DNA of 64,000 nt from assembly GCA_903813345.2 (NCBI GenBank), contig CAIIXF020000005.1, forward strand, positions 32,179,375 to 32,243,374, written 5' to 3'. The position numbers and the translations under genes were made by a program. Below the pieces are notes generated by a model. It was not told the origin of the DNA. It saw only the letters and a program-made list of their open reading frames with translations, and ran no database searches. This DNA is from Owenia fusiformis (taxonomy: Eukaryota; Annelida; Polychaeta; Sabellida; Oweniidae). Shown piece after piece: positions 1 through 12,072 of this stretch; positions within the stretch are counted from its first letter, which is position 1, and each line of letters begins with the position of its first letter.

Positions 1-22
1 TTCGTAATTAATATGTACATAC

Positions 23-924
23 CTAATACCGGAAGTCGTTCAAGCTCATGTGTAGTAATGGACACATCCTCTTCTGTGGAGTTATTGTTACTTGATTTAG
101 CATAAACCATATCGTCGATCTCCTCCATTATAGCGCCGTAGGCTTCGGGATGCTGAAGGATGTATTCGAGTACCCAGAAACCCACGCGGAAGGTGTTGTA
201 GTTAACATGAAGATACACAAGATTGTGCCCGATAATTTCGGAATCTGTCTGGTCAAGATCTTGGAGCATCTTGATGGCCGTTCGCATGTACTCAGAAATG
301 TCGTCGCGCTTTATCAGCTCATCTGGTGTCGGCTGTTGCACCAACCCCTCTAGTGCTTTACATGCTTGTGGGAACATCTTTCTTGGTAGACCCAGCCAAA
401 GAAAGTTGAAGTATTTATGATAGACTTCAAAGTCATGATACATTTTTAGAGTGTTCACTTCGGCTCTACCGAAGAGAGTTTGATAAAGAGAGTCGAACAT
501 TGTTTTAGCACAAAAGAGACGCAGTCCATCCTGACTCCATTCATCTTTGTTACATATTAAGTTTTCCTCTGTTGCTAAATGTACATTGTTGACAAAGTTT
601 TGGACACTGTTTGCCATGTAGTTACCGCGCACCATTTTTGAGGCTCCTTTGATGAGCTTTTGAGAGTCTTTCAATTCGAAGGAAAACACATTCATGTTCA
701 CCTGTTTTTGTATGGGATCAAAATCGAACTCTTTCTGCTTATGGAATGATTCGTACGCATGAGGGTCCATAACAATCGTAAGATGTTGATTCAGGAGACG
801 GATAGTAAAGATGTTGCCAAGGGTCTTCTTGCACTTGTGCAAGAATTCTACGGCGTGTGTGTTAAACTCCTCCCCGTTTCCCCACAAAAAGTGTCCATCG
901 GCGATGGTAGGCTCTCCCGGCCGT
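23..924 (-). CDS. P450 coding exon 2 (902 bp)
   Basis: The exon is open throughout in one frame. The acceptor reads TTTCAG before ACGGCCGG, and the donor is GTATGT directly left of position 23. The first base completes an Arg codon begun in exon 1, and one base is left over at the end (phase 1). It encodes RPGEPTIADGHFLWGNG at the start and a D/E/N-rich loop near THELERLPVLG at the end. The long uninterrupted exon and higher GC than the flanks support coding. Confidence 0.92.
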
Positions 925-2547
925 CTGAAAATATATGATTAACATGATTAACTTAAATGTTTGCTCCCAGCTTTCGTCAGAGCACTATATTTGGCCGCCT
1001 TGTTATAACATTAATTAAATGCTTAGACAAAAGCAAACGGTATCAAATTGAATAATTAATATAAAACTAACGTTTATTTGGAACATGACGTCATATTTAT
1101 TCAAGAGGTGTTAGTCTTTTAGATTGACGAGGTAAACTATGCAATTATACACATCAACCGAATGTATGCTTATGAATTGGAAAACTTTCCTATGGCAAAA
1201 CTAGAGACTGATATAATTGCAATCCAATACAGTCTTATCATAATTCAGCGTGGGCTGACGTATGTAAATGAAATGAAGGACAACAAACGAATTGTTAGTG
1301 AAACACCTGACCGTGACCTTCGTTAGCTGCATGGGTGTTTTGTCAAACCTTCAATGACGATTATTCCATTAATTTCAAATCAACAGGATAGTTTTACAAA
1401 TAACATGTCAAGTTGTTTTTCGACCTTATTACATTTCACTCAATTCGATTAACAAGTTGATAATTATATTTTGTCTGGCCATCGAAGGTAACTTGAAATC
1501 AAAAGTCGGCCTAAATAAGATTTTTTGACAGCATGATCTCAGCAAAAAACCAAGGACACGATTGCTCAATAATTATCTTGATAGATGTTAAAAACATGAT
1601 ATAAAAACACACCTTTGTTCAATATACAAGTCGATCTTTGTCATAAATTGATTTGTTGTTAAGTATAGGCTACTAGGCCTACATGGTAGTCAGTGAGAGG
1701 AAATGAAAAGTGATTAGAGCCGAAATGACTTTAAAAGCCTTCTGGGGCAGTTGTCTGCCATTATGATGCATTTACTATTAATTAGAGGCATAGTCTTTGA
1801 ACTATGACTTAAATAGGTAAAATGACGGAGTGGTGAGATAGTATTGGAGATGCCTCCAGAGAAAAGCGCTGACATCAGAGCATCGTGGTCGCAAGTATAA
1901 TCTCGACGTTACGGCACCGCTTGCCCCCAGCACAAAACTAGTAGTGGTAAAGACCAGATCGAGCCGTGTTAATGGTGCAAGTAGACAATTTGCCCCTGGG
2001 AATTAACTAGCAAGGTGGTAGCATTACGGAACATACAAACATCTTGACATAAAAAAAAGTAATTTTCAATAACTGCTTTTCTTGATATCAAACTGCATTT
2101 ACTCTCGAACGTTAATAATTAATTTTTTCTTTGAGAGCTAACAAAAAGTTTTTGCTCTAAAATCGTAAACAGTATTTCTAAGTCGCTTAATTGGATTTAC
2201 CAGAGCTCTGAATAAATCGTGGAGTATGATGATTCAAAGATCAGAAACTAGAACCGAAAACGGTCTTGCCGATAGGGACTTTGCCTCAATTTGTAACTTA
2301 TTTCTTATTCAATTGATTTCATCTGATCAGCTGTTCATAGATAACACCCAACTTATAAAGTATAGAGTTCAAAGAGCAACCTTATGTCAAGTTGAAGAAT
2401 TAGACATTTTCATAAAAAGTTTGTAACTTAAAAATTAATGTAAAATTAAACTGCTTAATTAACTTACCTCTTTCTGTAGAATATTTTGAAGTAAGCCCCT
2501 ATAAGTGTTACGGACAGTAGAGCTGCAAGCCACATAAATACGGCCAT
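23..2547 (-). CDS. Cytochrome P450, CYP7/CYP8-like (partial gene, 2 coding exons)
   Basis: The gene is joined from 2547-2468 and 924-23 and runs off the left edge, giving about 327 N-terminal residues; the usual family length is near 500. It starts with a hydrophobic signal anchor (about residues 4-22) followed by the basic FYRKRRPGEP, the usual membrane-to-catalytic-domain hinge. The exon 2 product has the N-terminal beta-sheet region (GNIFTIRLLNQHLTIVMDPH), an I-helix region ending in FWVLEYILQHPEAYGAIMEE, and ends at LPVLG, where CYP8A1 continues into the ExxR helix. I recognise the closest resemblance to prostacyclin synthase and CYP7/CYP8B/CYP39 proteins, which are ER-bound haem enzymes acting on sterols or prostanoids. 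The substrate cannot be told from this piece. The ExxR and haem-cysteine motifs lie outside the window, so it is not known whether the gene is functional. Confidence 0.9.
925..2467 (-). other. P450 intron (1.5 kb)
   Basis: AT-rich intron between the two coding exons. I saw no conserved coding sequence, RNA gene or clear mobile element in it. Confidence 0.8.
2468..2547 (-). CDS. P450 coding exon 1 with signal anchor
   Basis: The ATG has A at -3 and G at +4. The 26 full codons read MAVFMWLAALLSVTLIGAYF then KIFYRK, and the last two bases AG join exon 2 to give RRPGEP. The donor is GTAAGT. One transmembrane segment is expected, with the catalytic domain on the cytosolic side of the ER. Bases 2548-2603 are the adjoining 5' UTR, bounded by an acceptor reading TTTTTATTACAG. 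Confidence 0.88.
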
Positions 2548-2603
2548 CCTAGTTGAGAAGTTCGGAGAGACTGGCAGGTAGTTTGATGAGCGCAAAAGCT
2601 GAA

Positions 2604-5600
2604 CTGTAATAAAAAACACGATGTTCTTTTATATGTACAACTCAATTATATCAGATATGACAGATAACGACCAATCAGAGTACACATCTAATTGCCACAC
2701 GTTTTAAACGAGTCGACTACTTTGTCACAATTCACACCATATTCGATACAAAGAGTAAATTTTGTAATTTTGATTAAATTACCCACTGCCTTGGCGTAAA
2801 GAGAACACTTAGCAAGCAGTTATCACGTACGTCCAGTTAATCTTTCTAATACTTCTTTACCCCCTCGACGTTAATTTTTGAAACCGTTTCTTTCTTCAAA
2901 TGTTGGCCCTTGCAGGTTTTACCGATCGTTTATTTAAATGACGATTTGGATTCTTGAATGCCAGGGAAATGGAGGTATATGCAATACTAGGAACATAAAC
3001 AATAGTGTCAAGGTGAAATCGAGCACCAAACTTCCTTTCTGGTAAAACATCTATAAATATATCACTCAGATGACAGAATTAACCGCAATACATACTATAT
3101 TTTCTAAGCTTATATATTTCCGCGTTACTCTTTGACCCCAATAAAAGAAAACACATGTAGGTCTCAAAAACATACAACGAATCCTCTTTAACTGTTATTT
3201 ATGTGAAGTAATGTCAGAAAAGTGAAAAGAAATTGCAGCGAGCGCATGTCAAAGGGAACCTTGGGAAACGCAGACGCGTCAACTAGCTGGGGAGCCCGAT
3301 TCGGCGCTCTTCCCAATGACCACATAATTGCTATAACTCATGGGGTTGAACTTCCATTTACGCAAAACATTAAAATGTTATTTAGTCATTAGCTTTGATC
3401 GATCCCTACTATGATTTTCTGATGTGACAGTTGATCATTCGCGACATTGCCCTTCATTTCCCGTGGACTCTAGCCAACAGTTGACATTTGGTTTGTCATG
3501 TCAGATTCAGATTAGGGCAAAATAAGTGAAAGGCTTGCTGCTGGGAACAGCCACTCCACAAACAGGACAGGATCGGAAGATATAGTATTCATAAGTCATT
3601 CATTATGTAACTTATTATGACAACAGCCCAACAAGAGAATGACAATTTGCAATTTATGGTTATGTGCATTCATCTTTTTTTATACCAATTCATACTGATC
3701 TAGTTACATAGGGTTGCTGAGACAATGGAGTGTTTTCATTTTGAAAAAATAGTGATAAATGAGTATAAATGATGCGTCACGACCAATGACTCGATGGTCA
3801 GTCAATGGCCTCAAGGTTGTGCTGCAATATGACACGTTCCATTTTTAATTGAAACAACATTTACTATTGCCTGATTAAAGAGACAAGTACTAATTACAAA
3901 AGTTCTTGGAATGAGCATGTCTATAATTAACATTACAATTGTGTAATGCTAGAATAAAATCATTTGCCACCACCTCTTCAAATACTCAACTCCTACTTTG
4001 CAGCTATTTTCGGGGCGATTTTTAAAGGTCGCCCTGCATGATAGGAAATCATTGGCATATTAAAAAAAAACTCCGGACGTTTCTAAATTGTGCTCGCCCA
4101 GAATTCCTAATCACTATATTCATAATATTTTTTTTAATGTTTTTGATGCTTTTAAATCATGAGTGCTGGTCGTAGGCGTCCGGTATAATAATGCTTGAAA
4201 TGGAGTAAGAGCTACTAATAAAATTAATTATAACAAGGTAATTTTTGTCCCTTCAAACTTCACAACAGCTCTCCATTGGTAATAACATGAAACTAAAACC
4301 ACGGAACTACACCCAATTTGGAACAAGGAATGTCAGGAGAAACCACCTGTATTATTGTTGATCCAAAATAAAGAAAATTTATCTAAAATATTAATATTCG
4401 ATATCCCTCAAGTGGTGGTCTAACCAATATTTCTATTTATAACCAACACTGTTGAGATTTAATTATATAGCAATTACCAGGCTCAGTATCTACCAGCTCA
4501 AATTGTCCATGATAAAAGAGCCGTGAAGTGATGTCAAAATGAATGATTCATTGATACAGTTTTGGTCCAGCTGCGTAATTACATTATCTATACGTTACTT
4601 TTTTCCTCCCAATTATTAGTAATCTCGTAATCATCAAATATAATGCGCCCATCCTATCAGAGCTGAAAGCAATATGGGATCTCATTTCTTTCTGTTTCTG
4701 TTTTTCTACATAACACTGTATTTTACGTGGCCTAAGTTCTATTTAGCTATCCACCGGTGTCTGCTAGTATAGTGCCTCACATACAAGAGTATATACAAGC
4801 GGAATACTGATGAAATATATTATTTTAAGGCTTCAAGGAATTTCACTTGTGTGGCCATTCGTCATTGTTTTTCCACCAATGACCTGGCTAAAAGCATAAC
4901 GGAAAGCTCAAATTATAGGCTCAAATGTACATTACATTACATACAAATTATCAGGAAGTGGTTTTGATTGAGATATCTTATAAACCTAAGTAAATTTACT
5001 AGGCGATACCATATTATTCTTGACTTTATCGATACCATATGAATACTGTAACTTGAAACTGTATGTTTAAGATATTGGTTCAAGGTTCGAAGTCAATTGT
5101 TTAAAATTTTTCAAGTTGTAATCAATGAAATGATTGAAATGGGCAAGGTGCGGCATATAAAAGAGATACAAGAATTTAGACATAAGTAGATTGCGTTTTA
5201 GTTTCATGAGTTCATCTCCCAATATGTCAAGTATTACGTTAAGTGGATCTCGATATCTCGGTATATATATTTCAACTCTTTTTTCTTTCATTCATTAACA
5301 TGTTTAGTCTAGGTAGCTGCAAAATCTGTTGACATTAATGACAGAATCGAAAGTCCCACCGATCTCCCACTCAACTTCTTTAATTAAAAAAATCAATTAG
5401 TAAGTAAGCCTTTAATTCAGGCGATCCTTTGAATAGCAGCGTAAACATGTATACCTATACTATATTTATTGGTAAACTATAGAATAAGCTACAATTTGGT
5501 TTTGATTTGCATTATGCCTTCATATACATGAGTGATGTTTTCATCTTCCAAGACAGGGTAACCCATAGCAAAGAAGTCTTGTAAACAGTATAATGAATGA

Positions 5601-6270
5601 GAGTGGAGCCCGCCTAGAGACTGTGTTAACAGCTCTAATAAACTAACACTTCAATGTGCTGATATTGGTGTGAAAGTTGTGATGAATAGAGACTAGTAAA
5701 ACAAACGGTTTCGCTCCAGACCTAACAGTGTCAACTTCACGTGCGTGGGCGTATTGCATAATACTCGAAATCGCCAATTGCCCAAAATACCTGTTAATGG
5801 TTCAAAGGTAAATGTAATATCAATTTATGCCACTAACTGATTAATCTACTAAAATTTTAATATACCTGTGAAAAGTACCACTTCTGTTATTCATAAGCTG
5901 TGTATTATGTCGTGATATGTTATTGGACTTTTCTATATTTAATTATTTATCAACGGGGTGTCACGATTTATTAAGACGTGCAACAAGCGGTTTGTCGTTA
6001 TCATGATATGAACAAGTTGTTGATTTGCTCGCCTGTTGCATCTCATGATTAAGATCGATATAGATGTTGTAATTATCGAACGATGATTGAAATTCTGGAT
6101 TGAAATAAAACTGATCTCATATAGTAATACACTAATCCCATCAAAGAGACCATCAAAGTCCAGACCTTGTGAAACATGCTTGCTAAGCCTTTTACAAATA
6201 CACCCACACTCGTAGAATATTAACTTTCAAATATAGATAAAATTGAAAGTAAAATAAAAGTTATACTTAC
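2604..6270 (-). other. Putative 5' intron of the P450 gene (3.7 kb)
   Basis: AT-rich sequence between the candidate noncoding exon and the first coding exon. Short open frames here have no recognisable motifs. I saw no mobile element with clear ends. Confidence 0.45.
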
Positions 6271-6408
6271 ATGCTGAAGTGTTGTTGCGGTTCTTTTTTC
6301 GATCTCAGTTAATGTTTAACTTATTTCCCAGTTGTTTTCTAAGCAGAACTGAAGTGTCTTGACTCTTGTTAAGTTTATGTTTTAATCGAATGGCTTCAGA
6401 GTTCTGAA
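6271..6408 (-). other. Candidate noncoding first exon of the P450 gene
   Basis: A good donor (CAGCAT then GTAAGT) ends at 6271, and the coding exon at 2603 begins at a clear acceptor with no donor between, so an upstream noncoding exon is needed. The sequence up to about 6408 lies just downstream of a TATA box and starts near an initiator-like TTCAGA. This is inferred from splice signals only. The exact start is a guess. Confidence 0.45.
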
Positions 6409-6432
6409 TGTGAAGAATCATGTGTTTCTCTG

Positions 6433-6441
6433 CCTTATATG
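6433..6441 (-). promoter_or_regulatory. TATA box upstream of the P450 gene
   Basis: On the minus strand the sequence is GCATATAAGGC, a good TATA match. It lies about 25-35 bases before an initiator-like TTCAGA near 6400, and in the right place to start the noncoding exon. No other promoter element could be identified with confidence. Confidence 0.4.
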
Positions 6442-8420
6442 CTTTTATCGTCACTTACCATATAAGGGCAAAAAGGCGTATCTATCTTTGGAAAGGCGGA
6501 GCTATGAGTCAACTGTTTTACGGTGATTATATAGTTGACAGCTGCCAAATTATCGAATTACTAGAAACTACAATATGCTCAAGCTGTTAAACGCTGCAGT
6601 AGTAAGTTTCTAGCCAATCCAAATAGCACTTGATTCATTCATTCATAAAACAAGCGATGACGTCAGTTTTACTACTGCTGGTAAGGTCTGGACAAATTAC
6701 AACACTGACTTTTCCGGAAGCATCACAAATTCAATTTAGCCAAATAATCTAAGAACAATAATAAATAGATCAACTGGTATAAGTCTGTCAGATTATTGAT
6801 TAACATGGTCTGAGTCATTGTTTATGCTCAGTGGGATCTGTTTCGGTGCCTTCTCGGAGACTACTTGTCATCTTTTCCTCTACAAAAACATGGCTTCCAT
6901 CAGAGCAATTCAAACACTACTATAATCTGAACTATAGATACTGAACAATCATTTACACAGAGGTTTAACATAGCTTAAAAGTGACAGTTCAACCGCAATG
7001 ATAGTTGGACAGTAGATGAGATGACAACTTCAAAGTAGCCGACATAAAAGTACGTTCGATAATGCACACCTTGGAGATCTAAACATTTCAATGAAGTAGT
7101 CATAACCGTTGGCCACTTTCCCCTGGCCTGTGGCTAATAACATTGACAGACCTCCAAAGTAGCAAAATCAGTCATTGAAACCTTTAACTACTTGATGACG
7201 TTTTAACTTATATATCCTAACATCCTTCATCAACGTTAAGTTCCATGGCTATTTTACAAACATTAATATGGTAGCAAAAAGTAACATATGGACATGTTGA
7301 ATAATCGCTGTTGATTATTCAACAAGTAAAAATACCCATGGAAAAACTGACTGTTCATCAAAATCTTAAATATAATCCCACGGTTTGATTATTGTAATAG
7401 GATCAATATTGGGGAACTGGGTCTTGGTCATTGTCGATATCTCAAAGGTAGATGCCGTGATCTTTATGTATAGCATGTACATCTCATGGGGTAACTGTTC
7501 TAAGATAAACATTTTCCGTATTTATAAAATGTTCTAAAATAGCAGAGAAAGGTAAACGCTTTTTATTTCACTATCTGTTGCTTGCACAGTGGGGCTCAAT
7601 TAACGGATAGGCTTATCATAATAATTTGTAAATTGCTATAACCGAAGCCGGGTAGTTATTCGCCAATTTTGAAAGTCTCATGCCAAGTGTCAAAAAGCAT
7701 ACATCAACACAATCCCCGATATTAGGGATGGGATGAGGATAGGAATTAGTTAATTATTACCCGTTACCCAACTGTGCGAGCAGCAGAGAGCAAAAACATA
7801 CATTTAGTCGCAATCTTTACGGAAACTGTTGTTTCCGCATCTGTTGTCACACTGAGAAACCGCCGTTGTCCGCATGAACAGTAAACATGGATTCACTAAG
7901 ACTCCATAGCAAAAGACTGGCATACGTTTTGTTATGATTTGATTTTTTAAACCGGTTAAGTTTCCATTAAAGAGCTTATATGGAAAGAATAAAGCTACGT
8001 GTATACCCAAACATTTAGGGTCCTCTTTCTACCATTGACTTCATCGACTTTGAACATTCGTGTCCATACGATGCCAAGTACATTAGAATATAATTGACTT
8101 GTAGAATAATTGAGACTATTGAGCTCAGGAATCATCATATTCAATGACTTAAAATCTTTTCTGTTTCATCTATACTTCATTTCTATTTGCAAGACTGACA
8201 ATTGTCATATCACACTTTGCGGGTGACCTTGACTGATAACATACATATTGACCTTCCGTGACCTCATTTGTGTTGACCCCAGGACCGTAGCCAGCTTTTG
8301 CCATGACCGTTGCATGTTTTTGCATTCGATTTAATTTCAAAAAATCCGAGTGATCTATCTCAATATGTAGTTCGTTATAACTGTTTGAGCTGTCATTTGA
8401 CTTGAGCTTGTTCAATCTTA
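6442..8420. other. Intergenic, mostly featureless
   Basis: No coding sequence recognised. A perfect 12-bp stem with a 6-base loop lies at 7295-7324 (TGTTGAATAATC and its complement). Otherwise this is plain AT-rich sequence. Confidence 0.6.
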
Positions 8421-8548
8421 TGCCTGGGTCACATTTGCTCCGACTCATCGGCCGACGCCCGGCCGATTGAGTATTTTGTTCAAACAGTTTTGACCAGAAT
8501 ACTTAATCGGATGGGCGCCTCCCGATAAATTGGAGCAAATGTGACGGC
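8421..8548. repeat. Hairpin element copy 1 (GGTCACATTTGCTCC family)
   Basis: Imperfect palindrome. It begins TGCCTGGGTCACATTTGCTC and ends GGAGCAAATGTGACGGC. The GC-rich arms carry GGCCGATTGAGTATT and its complement around a short loop. It is the most diverged of three neighbouring copies. Confidence 0.7.
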
Positions 8549-8572
8549 TTTTCCGTAAAATTAGTTGTGTAA

Positions 8573-8712
8573 TGCCTGGGTCACATTTGCTCCGATCCAT
8601 TGGCCGGCGCCCGGCCGATTGAGTATTTTGTTCAATATTGTATTCAATTTTGAACAACATACTCAATCGGCCGGGCGCCGTAGTGAAAATTGGAGCAAAT
8701 GTGACCAAGGCA
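8573..8712. repeat. Hairpin element copy 2
   Basis: Near-perfect 140-bp palindrome. Terminal TGCCTGGGTCACATTTGCTC pairs with GAGCAAATGTGACCAAGGCA. The inner arms, GGCGCCCGGCCGATTGAGTA and its complement, flank an AT-rich loop. Confidence 0.85.
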
Positions 8713-8915
8713 TAAGGGATATTGACATGATGATTGACATACGGTATTCATTATTCCTTGAATGTTTTATATACCTTCATCTAAAAGAATGTAAACATTT
8801 ACTGTTTTCTAGTACCTACTTCATGCTTTATTTTCACTGTGTAATGTGTATGATATTCATATCTATCAAGGAATTGTAACAAAAAGCGATATTTCTGGGG
8901 TTTTCTCCAAGCTAA

Positions 8916-9022
8916 TGCCGTGGTCACATTTGCTCCGTTTTTACTACGGCACCCGGCCGATTGAGTATTTACTCGTCGGCCGGGCGCCGGTGCTAAAAAT
9001 CGGAGCAAATGTGACCACGGCA
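8916..9022. repeat. Hairpin element copy 3
   Basis: Near-perfect 107-bp palindrome with the same termini (TGCCGTGGTCACATTTGCTC and its complement) and the same CCGGCCGATTGAGTATT core, but a shorter loop. No coding potential. Confidence 0.85.
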
Positions 9023-9234
9023 TAAGTCAAGTATTCGGAGAAGGTAAGATTTGATCTCAAGTCACCTGCAAGGTGTGTTATTGGCCCGAAAAGCAAACTG
9101 TTAGCTTAGGGGGATTTTTTTCCAAGGGATTATAGACAGCTGGGACTCTTATTAAATTCGAAAAGAACATACAGGGGAGCAGTTGTTTCTGCATATTTTG
9201 GTTCAGTAGTTTTCTCTACAGCAGATTTCAGTTA

Positions 9235-10145
9235 CAGCAGGTACCCCCTTAATGCAGGTTCTCTCTTACTATAGCGTTTCCTACACTGCAGATCTTTCTT
9301 AATGCAGGTTCCACCTTAATGGAGGTTCTCCCCTACTGCAGATTTTCACGTACTGCAGATTTTTCTTAATGCAAGTTACTACCCAATGCAGGTTCCCCCT
9401 AATGTAGCTTTCCCCTTTCTGCAGGTTTTATTAATGCAGCTTCCCACTTGATGCAGGTTTCCCCTAATGTAGCTTCCCCCTTTCTCAGATCTTTTTTAAT
9501 GCAAGTTCGCTCTTAATGCAGGTTTCCTTTGCTGTAGCTATCCCCTTTCTGTAGATTTTACTTGATGCAGGTTCTCCCTAAATGTACCCTTCCCCTGTCT
9601 GCAGACTTTTCATAATGCAGGTTCCCCCTTAATGTGGCTTTACCCTTTCTGCAGCCTTTTTTGGATTTTCTTAATGCAGGTTCTCCCTAAATGTACCTTT
9701 CCCCTTTCTGCAGACTTTTCATAATGCAGGTTCTCCCTAAATGTACCTTTCACCTTTCTGCAGACTTTTCATAATGCAGGTTCCCCCTTAATGTAGCTTT
9801 ACCCTTTCTGCAGCCTTTTTTGATTTTCTTAATGCTGCTTCCCCCTTAATGTACCTTTCCCCTCTCTGCAATTTTTTTAAAATGCAGGCTCCCACTTAAT
9901 ACAGGTCCCCCAATGTAGCTTTCCCTTTTTGGATTTTCTTAATGCTGGTTCCCCCTTAATGTAGCTTTTCCTTACTGCAGATCTTTTTATGCAGGTTTTT
10001 CCTTAACGCACCTTTCCCCTTTCTGCAAATTCTTTAAAATGCAGATCTTTCTTAATATAGGTTCCCACTTAATACAGGTCCTGATGTAGCTTTTCCCCCA
10101 CTGCAATCTTTCTAAATGCAGATTCCCACTTAATGCAGCTCCCCT
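9235..10145. repeat. Degenerate tandem array, TTAATGCAGGTTCCCCC-like units
   Basis: Short diverged units alternate between forms like TTAATGCAGGTTCCCCCTT and AATGTAGCTTTCCCCTTTCT, with frequent CTGCAG. The period is irregular at about 20-50 bp. No reading frame is conserved, so this is satellite-like rather than coding. Confidence 0.8.
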
Positions 10146-10207
10146 CCCTGTTAAGAATCTCCTTCTTTATTGGGTTTAAGTAGCAGTTGGGAAGAAGTTG
10201 CGCTACC

Positions 10208-10558
10208 ATTATGGATTGTCATTGCAATCCTTATTTGGAATCACCCATTATGGTTTGTCATTGCAATCCTTATTTGGAATCACCCATTATGCATTGTCAT
10301 TGCAATCCTTATTTGGAATCACCCATTATGGTTTGTCATTGCAATCCTTATTTGGAATCACCCATTATGCATTGTCATTGCAATCCTTATTTGGAATCAC
10401 CCATTATGGATTGTCATTGCAATCCTTACTTGGAATCACCCATTATGGATTGTCATTGCAATCCTTATTTGGAATCACCCATTATGGATTGTCATCGCAA
10501 TCCTTATTTGGAATCACCCATTATGGATTGTCATTGCAATCCTTATTTGGATTCACAG
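10208..10558. repeat. 39-bp minisatellite, 9 copies
   Basis: Nine head-to-tail copies of a 39-bp unit starting ATTATGGATTGTCATTGCAA and ending GGAATCACCC. Copies start every 39 bases from 10208 to 10520, and the last one is diverged at its end. Because 39 is a multiple of three and the unit has no stop in any plus-strand frame, all three frames stay open. The resulting 124-188 residue frames are artefacts of the period. Confidence 0.95.
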
Positions 10559-12072
10559 ATTGTCTGTTGTAATTAAAGATGCGAAGAGAATCAGAATGTC
10601 AACTGCAGGGTCAGCTCAAGAGTTTCCGTACAATATTACTGATAAGAGTCCAACCAATTGTGATGGTATTAAAGAGGATAACATTGCAAATGTTATCCGG
10701 ATGAATAGCAATAACGTTATTTCCTCTATGACCTAATTTCAACCATGCTTGGTAAACCAAAAACATTTAACTATAAACAACATTACTACAGCGCATTGTT
10801 ATCGGAGTGGTCACAAGTGGGACTTAGTAACTTTGAGTCTTACGCATCATCTTCCGTTTCAATCCCAAACCTCTCAGACGTTGCAAAACGTTGAATTTCT
10901 CAATAGTCAGGCAACCACAGAAATGCGCCCGACGTACCCCTAATGCGCTTTAGGAAAGGAATCTGGGTATACTTTGTATCAAACGATATACCTGCTGAGC
11001 AGGGTCGGCTAGATAATAGAAAACATGTTGACCATTATTTTAGGATTAAAGATAGTCTCCGGCAATCCAATATGCCCCCGTGGCTGGCATGTATACAGTG
11101 TCATACACATAACATGTACAGCCGGCGGGACTGTGATTATATACTAAAGGATTATAATAATCTAAAAAATGGATAGATTAAAGTCTAGCATTGTATAGTG
11201 GTTAGTAATCAGGTATTGTAACAATGTCAGCGTGATGTCGGAATTCATACAAATACGGGTTGACACATAAGGACTTGCTTTTATAAATTAGTTCTCCTAG
11301 GGAATGTAAAACGTTTGTGTTTTTCTGGCAAACGTAGATCAATCATTAGACAACTTACCCGGCCGTGACGAGCTACCCCCTTTAAGTAAACCATATTCAT
11401 TAATGTAGTATTTTTGCAATACAGTATTAATGCAAGCCAGGGTAAGACAAATATAAGACAAATATATAACAAAACATAATTATATAAGATTCCGAAAATT
11501 TGAAGCTGAATTGTCCATTTCAATAAAGATATACTGATATATATACTGATAAATTTAAACACTCTGATATTAGAAAATGTTTATTCTAGATAAATCTTTC
11601 AATACACGAAATTCATAAGTAAATTACGTTTTCTTATGACGAAAATTGTGAGGACGCATAAGGAGAACCGTATCCACCTCGATGCTGATTATGGGACATG
11701 TTCCACCAACTACAAAACATGAGTTTGTGGTATGCAATACTGAAAATAATACCTCAATTTATTACTCTCTAAAAGTTTATCGTCAGGTAAAGAGCATTTT
11801 GTTTTTGAAACGGAAATTTATATATTTTTTAAATTGCATGTTAAATTGCTACAGAGCCCGGGTATATGCTTGATTCGAGGAATTTGATGTTGAAATATGT
11901 TCCCACGACAAGACGCATTTGCCCTATAAAACAAAGATATCCTCATACTGTTATTTATCCCATACAGATACACGGCGAGTTGAACTTCACCAACACAAGC
12001 CAAACTTATATATTGGGAATTTATTGCAGTATTGAGGTATGATATTTTGTATTTAATAAATGATACTATCTT
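10559..12072. other. Intergenic, no gene recognised
   Basis: AT-rich sequence with only short, motif-free open frames on both strands. Nothing else could be identified. Confidence 0.55.

Noticed and set aside
8170-9023. Several frames across the hairpin cluster on both strands
   Set aside because: They mirror each other (APGRR / SAGRR words) because the DNA is palindromic; no coding evidence.
10170-10736. Overlapping frames of 124-188 codons, plus strand
   Set aside because: All three frames are open because the 39-bp unit has no stop and its length is divisible by three.
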